A DNA stretch of 9,745 nucleotides, taken from assembly GCA_017418765.1 (NCBI GenBank), contig JAFOMV010000080.1, positions 1 through 9,745 on the forward strand. The letters are read 5' to 3'. The notes below the pieces were generated by a model. That model was not told the origin of the DNA, ran no database searches, and was given only the letters and a program-made list of their open reading frames with translations. Position 1 is the first letter of the stretch; each line of letters starts with the position of its first letter. A program made the position numbers and the translations under genes. Below are positions 1-6,057 of the stretch, one piece after another. The stretch is from Ruminococcus sp. Lineage in GTDB: Bacteria; Bacillota_A; Clostridia; Oscillospirales; Ruminococcaceae.

Positions 1-719
1 ATCCACGAAACAGCCTTCCAGAGCAGATCACATACAAATCCGCTGACTACGCTCAAAGGACTGCCTATCACGGGAATGAAGGTCATCAGCAGCAGAAGCG
101 CAAAAAATACCCTTGTTATTATCATCTGATGCTCGTAGAACCACCTGTCAACCTTTTCACTGGTGAAATAGCGGAGGACATTGAAACCGTCAAGCGGAGG
201 TATAGGTATTAGATTGAAAACTGCAAGTCCTACATTTACAATGAAAAGGTATTGAAGCAATAATTCTGCTGCCGACAGAAAAGCATAGCTCTTATCGCCG
301 ATGACGATATTGCCTGCATTCATCTGCAAAAGAGCTGTTCTTCCTGCCTGTGTGCAAAGTATGATATTATACACAAGCCCTGACAAAAATGCTGCTATGA
401 GATTTGAAACCGGGCCTGCCAGAGCAGTCAGCGCCATTCCGCCCCGCATGGATACCTTTTTGCCGTTTTTCTTTACCTTGCTGAATCTGAGAGGATTAAC
501 AGGCACCGGCTTAGCCCATCCGAAGCCTGTAAGTATCATGAGCAGCGTGCCGAAAAGATCAAAATGTACAAAAGGGCTCAGCGATATCCTTCCCTGCTGT
601 TCTGCCGTGTCATCACCGAGCTTTTTTGCTACCCATGCATGAGCTGACTCGTGAAGGGGTATCACAAGAAGAAAAGTTGCCACTCTTGCAGCAAACATCA
701 AAATAAGATCAATATCCAT
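1..719 (-). CDS. Site-2 protease-like M50 membrane metalloprotease (incomplete at window edge)
   Basis: The leftward frame is open from the ATG at 719 to the window edge (239 complete codons), so the C-terminus lies outside. A hydrophobic N-terminal helix carries the zinc motif HESAH (His23, Glu24, His27). A loop with NPLRF (about 75-79) and AGPVSNL (about 101-107) follows, and then the third zinc-ligand motif NLIPIPPLDGF (about 169-179, Asp177). This order is diagnostic of peptidase M50, in which two His and one Asp bind zinc inside the membrane; the Glu activates water. Several further hydrophobic segments fit a polytopic membrane protein. The start is supported by an AGGAAAGGA site about 6 nt upstream. 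It is transcribed from its own promoter, divergent from rpmB. The family assignment is firm, but the substrate is unknown; small stand-alone members of this kind lack the PDZ domain of RseP/RasP. Confidence 0.9.
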   Translation of the reverse strand, partial: MDIDLILMFAARVATFLLVIPLHESAHAWVAKKLGDDTAEQQGRISLSPFVHFDLFGTLLMILTGFGWAKPVPVNPLRFSKVKKNGKKVSMRGGMALTALAGPVSNLIAAFLSGLVYNIILCTQAGRTALLQMNAGNIVIGDKSYAFLSAAELLLQYLFIVNVGLAVFNLIPIPPLDGFNVLRYFTSEKVDRWFYEHQMIITRVFFALLLLMTFIPVIGSPLSVVSGFVCDLLWKAVSW

Positions 720-838
720 TCCATATTCCTTTCCTGCATAAAGGAGCTGACACACTGCGGATGAAATGCTTAGTGATGCATTTGCCTCCGCCTGAGTATG
801 TGCTTTAGGTCTTGTCTGAAAATAATTATGCACAATAT

Positions 839-867
839 ATTATACTACATTTACTATATTATTTCAA
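839..867 (-). promoter_or_regulatory. Sigma-A promoter of the M50 gene
   Basis: On the minus strand a TTGAAA (-35, 862-867) is followed by a 17-nt spacer and a perfect TATAAT (-10, 839-844). Transcription would begin near 832, leaving a leader of about 110 nt before the M50 start at 719. No riboswitch or leader peptide was recognised in that leader. Confidence 0.8.
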
Positions 868-925
868 GTAAAAACGTGAAAAAACCGCTGTTCAAAAATT
901 TTTTTGAATTTTTTTCAAAAAAGAC

Positions 926-954
926 TTGATTTTTTCCGAAAGATGTGTTACAAT
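926..954 (+). promoter_or_regulatory. Sigma-A promoter of rpmB
   Basis: TTGATT (-35, 926-931), a 17-nt spacer and TACAAT (-10, 949-954) lie 60 nt ahead of the rpmB start codon. The upstream A/T tracts at about 895-922 could serve as an UP element. The expected start near 961 gives a leader of about 50 nt. Confidence 0.8.
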
Positions 955-1013
955 AATCATGTTGTATTTTTAGACAAGTACATTTTATCAGTAAATTAAG
1001 GAGGTGCAACCTA

Positions 1014-1199
1014 ATGGCTAAATGTGATATCTGCGGAAAGGGCGTAACCTTTGGAATCAAGGTTTCTCACTCACACAGACGTACTAACAGAACATGGAAG
1101 CCTAACGTAAAGCGTGTTAAGGCTATCGTCAAGGGTACTCCTTGTCATATCTATGCTTGCTCAAGATGCCTTCGTTCAGGCAAGGTTGAAAGAGCTTGA
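1014..1199 (+). CDS. rpmB: 50S ribosomal protein L28 (zinc-binding form)
   Basis: This 61-residue basic protein matches bacterial L28 in length and motifs. It starts MAKCDICGKG, has the conserved SHRRTNRTWKPN-like centre (about 20-31) and ends CSRCLRSGKVERA. The CxxC pairs at Cys4/Cys7 and Cys49/Cys52 form the four-Cys zinc ribbon of the zinc-binding version of this protein. L28 binds 23S rRNA in the large subunit. The start is fixed by AAGGAGGTG (about 1000-1008) just upstream. The gene is monocistronic here: it has its own promoter, a terminator directly downstream and convergent or divergent neighbours. The overlapping minus-strand reading frame is not coding. Confidence 0.97.
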   Translation: MAKCDICGKGVTFGIKVSHSHRRTNRTWKPNVKRVKAIVKGTPCHIYACSRCLRSGKVERA

Positions 1200-1220
1200 T
1201 CCATGTAAGATTAGAAAATT

Positions 1221-1249
1221 GAGCGTTCCTTTTCGGGACGCTCTTTTTT
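1221..1249 (+). terminator. Rho-independent terminator of rpmB
   Basis: The stem GAGCGTTCC (1221-1229) pairs with GGGACGCTC (1235-1243) around the loop TTTTC, with one G-U pair. It is followed directly by six T residues. It lies about 20 nt after the rpmB stop. Confidence 0.92.
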
Positions 1250-1255
1250 GTATAT

Positions 1256-1281
1256 AAAAAAGGGGCAGATGCCCCTTTTTC
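1256..1281 (-). terminator. Terminator hairpin, probably bidirectional, of the leftward operon
   Basis: AGGGGC (1261-1266) and GCCCCT (1271-1276) pair around AGAT and are flanked by A runs on the left and T runs on the right, so either strand gives a GC stem followed by a U-tract. It sits 14 nt past the stop of the leftward gene ending at 1295 and backs up the rpmB terminator on the other strand. Confidence 0.85.
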
Positions 1282-1294
1282 TTTTATTCACATC

Positions 1295-2893
1295 TCAGCT
1301 TATAAGTGCTGCTATCCCCTTTTCCCTGAACTCTTTCCTGTAGTAGTCGAGCTCATCCTGTATGAGACCATCGATAACTCTCATGCCAAGCAATTCAACA
1401 GGAGCTTTATCATCGGTCAGAACTCTGCCCTCGCTGTGATACGGCACAAGTCCGTCTGCCACTCTATTCATAAGCCTTGCAAGTTCCTCATCACTGACCG
1501 AATCAGTATTCTTTCTGAGATTATCAGTCATTCCCGGCATATCCGACGCAAACAATTCACGGTTGGTAGAACCTTCCACATCTATGGTATAAACGTCTGA
1601 AAACACGGAAGATATCGTATCCGCCAGCCAGCTGTTGATACCGTCATCACTATCCGATTTCATGTTCATATTCACGACCATTACTCCGTTTTCTTTCAGC
1701 TGTCTGCGTACAAGGCTGAAGAACTCCTTTGACGACATCTGAAACGGTATGGTTATATCCTGATAAGCGTCTACCATGATAACATCATACTTCTTGCTGC
1801 AAACGTTAAGAAAAGCCCTGCCGTCATAGGTAGTGACCTTAACATTATCAGGCAGTTCAAAGTATTCGCCTGCAAGCTCAGTGATGCTTTCGTCTATCTC
1901 AACTCCCTCTGCTGTAACATTATCGAAATATGAAAGGCACTGTTTAGCGTAGGTGCCTGTTCCCATGCCGAGTATCAGTATATCCTTTGCATCTCCGCCG
2001 CAGTCAGACATAAGCGGTGCCGCCATAGCATAATCATAATAAAGCCCTGACAGTCTGCCTGATTTCATGTAAACAGACTGAACTCCGAAAAGAACATTCG
2101 TAGAAAGTGACGCCATCTCAGGCGTATCCTTTACCTGTAAATAATTGTATACCGATTCACCTTCATAAGCAAGGTCTTTCTCCCAGAAAGCAAACCCTAT
2201 AGACGGCGAAAGGAAGCAGCATACCAGAAACAGCATAGCTGCCGCAGATGCTTTGACCGCTCCCCTTTTTGCAAAGGCGAAATAAATAACCGAAATGATC
2301 AGAATTATGCCTGCAAAAATAAGGAAAGTTACAGCTGTTCCGAATGCAGGTATGGAGACAAACGTAGGCACGAATGTTCCGATTATGCTTCCTATCGTGT
2401 TGAAAGCTCCCAGTGTACCAACAGTCTTTCCGCTGTCATCAAGGCTGTCTACAGTATACTTCACAAGCGATGGAGTAACTGTTCCGAGAAGAAAAAGCGG
2501 AAACACGAAAACTATCATACAGGTGAGAAAAGCCGCCCATATCAGAAAGTTTGTACTTACTGTCAGAACAAGCAGTCCTGCTATACCTGCTATGACGAAT
2601 TTACCGATAAACGGTATAGCCGCTATCCAGACAGCCGCAAACAGCATACGCCCGTATAGCTTGTCAGGGTCAGGATCCTTATCGGCACTTTTTCCTCCGT
2701 AGATGTTGCCAAGCGCCATAGCTATCATTATCGTACCTATGATAATAGTCCACACTATCTGCGATGAGCTGAAATAAGGTGCAAGAAGTCTGCTTGCGCC
2801 AAGCTCTACTGCCATGACGGACATTCCAGCAAAAAACTCTGTAATGTACAGGTACCATTTATTTTTCAATATATCAGGGGTATTCTTTTCCAT
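1295..2893 (-). CDS. Fused multi-pass membrane / spermidine synthase-like protein
   Basis: This 532-residue protein has two parts. Residues 1-236 contain roughly six to eight hydrophobic segments (for example about 47-66, 82-108, 112-137, 160-207 and 216-236), with conserved-looking AVELGASRLLAPYF and PSLVKY stretches. Residues about 237-532 are a spermidine synthase-like Rossmann domain with LGMGTG (308-313), the acidic VEID (331-334) and YDGRAFL (about 356-362). At the usual catalytic position it has VDAYQD (374-379) rather than the D-x-x-D-P of true aminopropyltransferases. Proteins of this build are usually annotated as fused MFS/spermidine synthase; a polyamine-forming activity is not shown by the sequence. 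An AAAGGA site precedes the ATG. It is the second gene of an operon, 17 nt after the exported-protein gene, and ends at a strong terminator. Confidence 0.88.
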   Translation of the reverse strand: MEKNTPDILKNKWYLYITEFFAGMSVMAVELGASRLLAPYFSSSQIVWTIIIGTIMIAMALGNIYGGKSADKDPDPDKLYGRMLFAAVWIAAIPFIGKFVIAGIAGLLVLTVSTNFLIWAAFLTCMIVFVFPLFLLGTVTPSLVKYTVDSLDDSGKTVGTLGAFNTIGSIIGTFVPTFVSIPAFGTAVTFLIFAGIILIISVIYFAFAKRGAVKASAAAMLFLVCCFLSPSIGFAFWEKDLAYEGESVYNYLQVKDTPEMASLSTNVLFGVQSVYMKSGRLSGLYYDYAMAAPLMSDCGGDAKDILILGMGTGTYAKQCLSYFDNVTAEGVEIDESITELAGEYFELPDNVKVTTYDGRAFLNVCSKKYDVIMVDAYQDITIPFQMSSKEFFSLVRRQLKENGVMVVNMNMKSDSDDGINSWLADTISSVFSDVYTIDVEGSTNRELFASDMPGMTDNLRKNTDSVSDEELARLMNRVADGLVPYHSEGRVLTDDKAPVELLGMRVIDGLIQDELDYYRKEFREKGIAALIS

Positions 2894-2910
2894 GTCTTAT
2901 CCTTTCATTA

Positions 2911-3639
2911 TTAATATATATCAAGAAATGTTATCAGTTCTGAGCTCAGCGCTGTGGAATACGATATATACCATCTGCCGTCTTTTTCCACGAGAGCGCA
3001 GTCATTGCCAAGAAAGCTGTGATTATCATCCCCATCGGTATAGTATACAAAATTGCAGTCATATCCGCTTGTAAAAGATGTGCCGAGTTTATTGTTGAAA
3101 ATGGACATCTCCTCAGCCGAAAAAGCTGAAAGGTCTTCCTCTTTCAGCGAAACGCCCCATTCCTCAGCAGGCTTTCCGCCGTTTTCTGCCATAAGCTGAC
3201 GAATATTAGCAATGGAAGCTTTGATAGCCTTCATAACATTTCCCTTGCCGAAAGCCTTTTCAGGCTTTTCCTCACCGATCAGTCCGCCATCCGAAAGATA
3301 TCTGCTGTAGGCTTCTATCTCCTCATCGCAGAACATATTATATACCGCCTCATAATTGTTTGTAAGGTAAGCGTTATAGTAATTCTTAGCAGCGTCAAAC
3401 GGCGAATCATAGCCATTTTCAGCATTAACAACTGTTACAGGCTCGGTAGTTGCTGTAGTAATATCTTCGGATACTGCCGCTGTTGATGATACTGTATCTG
3501 ATGTCTTTTCCACGGCAGAAGATAAAGAACTGCTCTCCACATCAGAAGAAGATATTTTATCCTTGCTTCTGCAGCCGTATGATGCGGCTAAGGCTGTACA
3601 AACAAAAAATGAGATGACCGATCTGATATACCTATTCAT
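2911..3639 (-). CDS. Exported, probably lipid-anchored protein of unknown function
   Basis: The protein has 242 residues. The chosen ATG at 3639 follows GGAGGAG at normal spacing. A longer frame opens at 3681, but that codon lies upstream of the predicted transcription start and is rejected. The N-terminus MNRYIRSVISFFVCTALAA followed by SYGC is a signal peptide with Cys at about residue 23; the lipobox is imperfect, so lipidation is probable rather than certain. Next comes a Ser/Thr-rich, likely disordered spacer (about 28-76). The compact C-terminal part has SPFDAAKNYYNAYLTNNYEAVYNMFC-type helices followed by a strand-rich end (NDCALVEKDGRWYIS), reminiscent of NTF2-like or DUF4878-like folds; this similarity is by eye only. 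It is co-transcribed with the membrane/spermidine synthase-like gene, which suggests an envelope role. Confidence 0.82.
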   Translation of the reverse strand: MNRYIRSVISFFVCTALAASYGCRSKDKISSSDVESSSLSSAVEKTSDTVSSTAAVSEDITTATTEPVTVVNAENGYDSPFDAAKNYYNAYLTNNYEAVYNMFCDEEIEAYSRYLSDGGLIGEEKPEKAFGKGNVMKAIKASIANIRQLMAENGGKPAEEWGVSLKEEDLSAFSAEEMSIFNNKLGTSFTSGYDCNFVYYTDGDDNHSFLGNDCALVEKDGRWYISYSTALSSELITFLDIY

Positions 3640-3663
3640 AATTATCTCCTCCATAACAAAGTA

Positions 3664-3692
3664 ATTATACATTATCGTCAATGATATGTCAA
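3664..3692 (-). promoter_or_regulatory. Consensus sigma-A promoter of the exported-protein operon
   Basis: On the minus strand a perfect TTGACA (3687-3692) and a perfect TATAAT (3664-3669) are separated by 17 nt. Transcription would begin near 3657, giving a leader of only about 18 nt. This rules out the in-frame ATG at 3681 and supports the start at 3639. Confidence 0.92.
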
Positions 3693-4125
3693 GCGCTCGG
3701 CCTTACTATACAGGGAATTCAATTTTGTTGATTAGAAATATTAATTTGTGACTTTTTCTTAAACTGTGGAACGCCGAGGGCAGCGTTCACTACATAAATT
3801 TCTTGTTTCACGACCTGATATTTTAAGGCAACACCGCACAAAGCCCGCCTGACGGCTTTGCACTGAATCTGCGGACATATTTTCCGTCATCCTGCACAAA
3901 AATCCCTTGACATACGATAGTTTGCCTGCGAAATTTCTATACAATCTGACGAAAAAATCTGTCGGCGCATCTTCAGCGCAAGCTTTGTGCGGTGTTGCCT
4001 TAAAAATTGAATTCCGTGCTCATTATACCTGACGATCCGCATTGCATCCTTAGTTAAAATGAACGCTATAGTACAAGCCTGTTCATAATAAAAATTATGA
4101 TCCGCATTTTTATTCTAAAAAAAAC
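3693..4125. other. Gene-free stretch between the exported-protein operon and tRNA-Leu
   Basis: No credible gene is present. The stretch holds a 181-bp MITE-like element (3823-4003, separate entry). A 13-bp inverted repeat, GGAATTCAATTTT at 3714-3726 and its complement at 4003-4015, encloses the element plus about 95 bp. A small hairpin lies at about 3766-3789 (GTGGAACGC with GCGTTCAC, one bulge, no T-run). The decamer GATCCGCATT occurs twice in direct orientation (4034-4043 and 4099-4108), and a weak A/T stem lies at 4087-4114. Short reading frames here cross the element ends and have no ribosome binding site. Confidence 0.6.
3823..4003 (-). mobile_element. 181-bp MITE-like element, copy 1
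   Basis: The ends are perfect inverted repeats: TTAAGGCAACACCGCACAAA and on through GC at the left, complemented at the right. Neighbouring T/A residues extend the match to 24 bp (3821-3844 with 3982-4005). The reverse complement matches copy 2 (4634-4814) over the same 181 bp with six substitutions, about 97% identity and no gaps. No transposase fits in this length, so it would be moved by an element elsewhere. The palindromic TTAA at each end could be the outermost terminal repeat or a 4-bp target duplication. A subterminal hairpin (AAAGCC with GGCTTT, 3840-3858) adds structure. The strand is assigned only relative to copy 2. Confidence 0.85.
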
Positions 4126-4154
4126 TTGACAAACTCAGAATATCATGTTATAAT
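4126..4154 (+). promoter_or_regulatory. Consensus promoter of tRNA-Leu
   Basis: Perfect TTGACA (4126-4131) and perfect TATAAT (4149-4154) are 17 nt apart. Transcription should begin near 4161, leaving a 5' leader of about 37 nt for RNase P to remove. Such a full-consensus promoter argues that the split tRNA gene is live, not a relic. Confidence 0.93.
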
Positions 4155-4197
4155 ATTAACGTTGCATTATTAGAATCAATTTCTACGATGTATTTAT

Positions 4198-4518
4198 GCC
4201 GCTGTGGTGGAATTGGCAGACACAAGGGACTTTGATGTTTGCACGTACATGAACTGTACGTCTGCGGCTTTCCGCAGAGAGTGCCCACAGAGAAATCTAT
4301 GGTGCAGAAGTCGGCTAAAACGGCGAAGGCGCAAACAGAACGCCGTGCTAACCTGCAAAGGTGAGTGTAGAGACCTTACACCGACTGCCTAAGTCCTTAT
4401 GGATACGGCAAAGACCAAGTCCGGACTACAACATACATTAGTATGGCTATGGTGACATAGTGTAGTGAGAAAATCCCTCGGTAGCAATATCGTACCGGTT
4501 CAAGTCCGGTCAGCGGCA
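4198..4518 (+). tRNA. tRNA-Leu(UAA), interrupted by a group I intron
   Basis: Exons 4198-4232 and 4470-4518 join into a complete class II tRNA of 84 nt. The acceptor stem is GCCGCTG (4198-4204) with CAGCGGC (4511-4517). The D-stem is GTG/CAC with GG in the loop. The anticodon stem is AGGGA (4225-4229) with TCCCT (4474-4478), and the loop is CTTAAAA, giving anticodon UAA. The long variable arm is 4479-4493 with a GCAA loop. The T-stem is ACCGG/CCGGT with the loop TTCAAGT. The discriminator is A4518, as expected for leucine, and CCA is not encoded. The anticodon arm cannot form unless the 237 nt between T34 and A35 are removed. The gene has its own promoter and terminator. Confidence 0.95.
4233..4469 (+). 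ncRNA. Group I self-splicing intron in the tRNA-Leu anticodon loop
   Basis: The 237-nt insert follows U34 of the exon and ends with G4469, as group I rules require. P1: exon ACTT (4229-4232) pairs with GAGT (4279-4282), putting a U-G wobble at the 5' splice site. P2: CCACAGA (4285-4291) with TCTATGG (4296-4302), one mismatch, GAAA loop. P3: AGTCGG (4309-4314) with CCGACT (4381-4386). P4 candidate: ACGGCG (4320-4325) with CGCCGT (4341-4346). P6: ACC/GGT at 4351-4362. P7: G4370, bulged A, GAC, then TT (4370-4377) with AAGTCC (4417-4422). P8: TGCC (4386-4389) with GGCA (4407-4410). P9: ACTACA (4425-4430) with TGTAGT (4461-4466), enclosing CATAC/GTATG and CTATG/CATAG with a GTGA loop. The AGAGAC and AAGACCAAGTCC blocks resemble the R and S core elements. 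No homing endonuclease is encoded. The exact subgroup (IC3 is likely by location) is inferred. Confidence 0.92.
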
Positions 4519-4540
4519 TTAGCGGGCAGTACCCGCAGGA

Positions 4541-4580
4541 AGATCTGCGTTTCAGTAAAGCTGAGACGCAGATCTTTTAT
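4541..4580 (+). terminator. Rho-independent terminator of tRNA-Leu
   Basis: A 15-bp stem (4541-4555 with 4561-4575, one G-U pair) is closed by the loop TAAAG and followed by TTTATT. It begins 22 nt after the tRNA. A smaller GCGGG/CCCGC hairpin (4522-4536) lies between and may mark the mature 3' end or aid processing. Confidence 0.92.
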
Positions 4581-4620
4581 TCATGCAGCTTTATGCATAC
4601 ATAACCAGACAAAACGATTA

Positions 4621-4828
4621 CGCCGCATTTCACTTAAGGCAACACCGCACAAAGCTTGTGCTGAAGATGCGCCGACAGATTTTTTCGTCAGATTGTATAG
4701 AAATTTCGCAGGCATACTATCGTATGTCAAGGGATTTCTGTGCAAGATGACGGAAAATATGTAAGCAGATTCAGTGCAAAGCCGTCAGGCGGGCTTTGTG
4801 CGGTGTTGCCTTAAAGCAAAATGCGGCG
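4621..4828 (-). terminator. Palindrome behind pncB, split by the MITE-like element (possible broken terminator)
   Basis: CGCCGCATTT at 4621-4630 and its exact complement AAATGCGGCG at 4819-4828 flank the 181-bp element at distances of 3 and 4 nt. Removing the element and one TTAA leaves a 10-bp GC-rich stem with a loop of about 11 nt, placed 7 nt beyond the pncB stop and followed on the minus strand by a modest T-rich run. This is the layout expected for a pncB terminator into whose loop the element jumped. The T-run is weak, so the terminator role is tentative; the inverted repeat itself is exact. Confidence 0.55.
4634..4814 (+). mobile_element. 181-bp MITE-like element, copy 2
   Basis: The element has the same length and the same 22-bp perfect terminal inverted repeats (4634-4655 with 4793-4814) as copy 1 but lies in the opposite orientation, so the two form a long inverted pair around tRNA-Leu. 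There are six differences from the reverse complement of copy 1; an adjacent pair changes TCC to TAA and closes a frame that is open in copy 1. Both ends are TTAA. It sits between the tRNA terminator and pncB. No protein that could mobilise it is encoded in this window. Confidence 0.85.
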
Positions 4829-4835
4829 TTATTTA

Positions 4836-6038
4836 TTATCTGTTATCCTTTTCACGTTCAAGTCTGAACTCAACAGATCGTTTCAGATATTCAAGGTATG
4901 CTTCGTCACGGCACATCGCCTTACCGCTGTCATCAGAAAGCTTTGCAACAGGACGTCCATTCACGTATTGAAGCTTGATGACGATATTAAGCGCATCTTC
5001 CTCTGTATCATTTGAGCAGAATGTGCCTATGCCAAATGATACCTTTGACTTATTGCAGAAGTAGTCATACAGCTTCTGAGCACGGTCAAAATCAAGACTG
5101 TCGCTGAATAAAAGCAGTTTTGTCATAGGGTCAGCGCCATACTTCCTGTAGTGCGCTATTATCTTTTCTCCCCATTCATATGGGTCTCCGCTGTCATGGC
5201 GAACTCCTGTATAATTGTTTACCATCGAACGGTCAAAGTCAAGCAGGAAAAGGTCTGTTGTGATCGTATCCGTAAGGGCAGTGCCATTATCACCGTTATA
5301 TTCATCATACCAGTCTTTCATTGCATAATGATTGGTATAGGCAAGCGGTATGGAATCTATCCCCTGATACATCTGTACAAATTCGTGAGCATAAGTACCT
5401 ATAGGGGTTACATTGTACTTCATTGCAAGATATACATTGGATGTACCAACACACTTGTCGGTCTCAGTACACAGGCGCTTTACTACAACATCCTCCCATT
5501 CACGTGAAAGTCTTCTGCGGCATCCGAACTCGGCAAATTTAAAGGTGTATGTTCCGTCATTAAGAGCCTTTATCTTGGCATCAAGACGTTCCTCAGCCGA
5601 TTTCCTCAGTTTATCGTAATCGAACTTCATGCGGAAGTATACTTCATTTACTATCTCAAGCAGGTATATCTCGAACTGCATAGCCGAGAAAAGCGGACCA
5701 TCCACAACTATCTTCAATTCGCCGCCTTCATCAAGTTCAGCAGTTACATAATCCCTTATAGGATGCCATAAACGCAGAAACTCAACATAATCATCCTTGA
5801 TAAATCGTATGGAACGCAGGTATTCAAGTTCCTCCCCGGCAAAGGTCAATGTACAGAGATGGTCTATCTGTTCATTTATCTCCCGAACCATTTCTGGGGT
5901 AAATACCACGCCCTTATTCCTGCATTTGAAATAATACTGACCGCAAAGGTCTGTATGCTTATGAAAAATGACCTGATCCATATTGAATTTGTAAAGATCA
6001 GTGTCAAGAAGTGAAATAACGATCGGTTCAAGTTTCAT
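4836..6038 (-). CDS. pncB: Nicotinate phosphoribosyltransferase
   Basis: This 400-residue protein equals the length of the well-studied enterobacterial PncB. The enzyme joins nicotinate and PRPP, with ATP hydrolysis, to give nicotinate mononucleotide in NAD salvage (Preiss-Handler pathway), in the cytoplasm. Visible family blocks are SLLDTDLYKFNM (9-20), FAEFGCRRRLS (168-178), GTSNVYLA (198-205), GTYAHEFVQMYQ (214-225, His218 matching the phosphorylated catalytic His), TDLFLLDFDRS (261-271), GVRHDSGDP (278-286), GIGT (336-339) and KLSDDSGKAMC (366-376). All key motifs are intact. AGGAAG precedes the ATG. The gene follows nrtR by 19 nt in the same operon. Downstream, the likely terminator is interrupted by a MITE-like insertion. 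Confidence 0.95.
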   Translation of the reverse strand: MKLEPIVISLLDTDLYKFNMDQVIFHKHTDLCGQYYFKCRNKGVVFTPEMVREINEQIDHLCTLTFAGEELEYLRSIRFIKDDYVEFLRLWHPIRDYVTAELDEGGELKIVVDGPLFSAMQFEIYLLEIVNEVYFRMKFDYDKLRKSAEERLDAKIKALNDGTYTFKFAEFGCRRRLSREWEDVVVKRLCTETDKCVGTSNVYLAMKYNVTPIGTYAHEFVQMYQGIDSIPLAYTNHYAMKDWYDEYNGDNGTALTDTITTDLFLLDFDRSMVNNYTGVRHDSGDPYEWGEKIIAHYRKYGADPMTKLLLFSDSLDFDRAQKLYDYFCNKSKVSFGIGTFCSNDTEEDALNIVIKLQYVNGRPVAKLSDDSGKAMCRDEAYLEYLKRSVEFRLEREKDNR

Positions 6039-6057
6039 AATGTTCTTCCTTTCTGTA

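Noticed and set aside
3640..3681. Longer N-terminus of the exported protein
   Set aside because: It would start upstream of the predicted transcription start and place extra residues ahead of the signal peptide; the ATG at 3639 has the ribosome binding site.
3759..3944. Minus-strand frame of 61 codons across copy 1
   Set aside because: It starts inside the element and runs out into unrelated DNA with no start signal; treated as part of the repeat.
4198..4240. Broken or pseudogene tRNA
   Set aside because: At first the anticodon arm looks truncated, but the 3' half resumes perfectly at 4470 and all arms pair after intron removal; promoter and terminator are intact.
4204..4392. Forward reading frame starting MVELADTRDF
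   Set aside because: It begins inside the tRNA 5' exon and runs through the intron core; there is no ribosome binding site and the bases are explained by RNA pairing.
4465..4764. Forward reading frame from the intron end into copy 2
   Set aside because: It spans the tRNA 3' exon, terminator and part of the mobile element; no ribosome binding site, so it is a chance frame.
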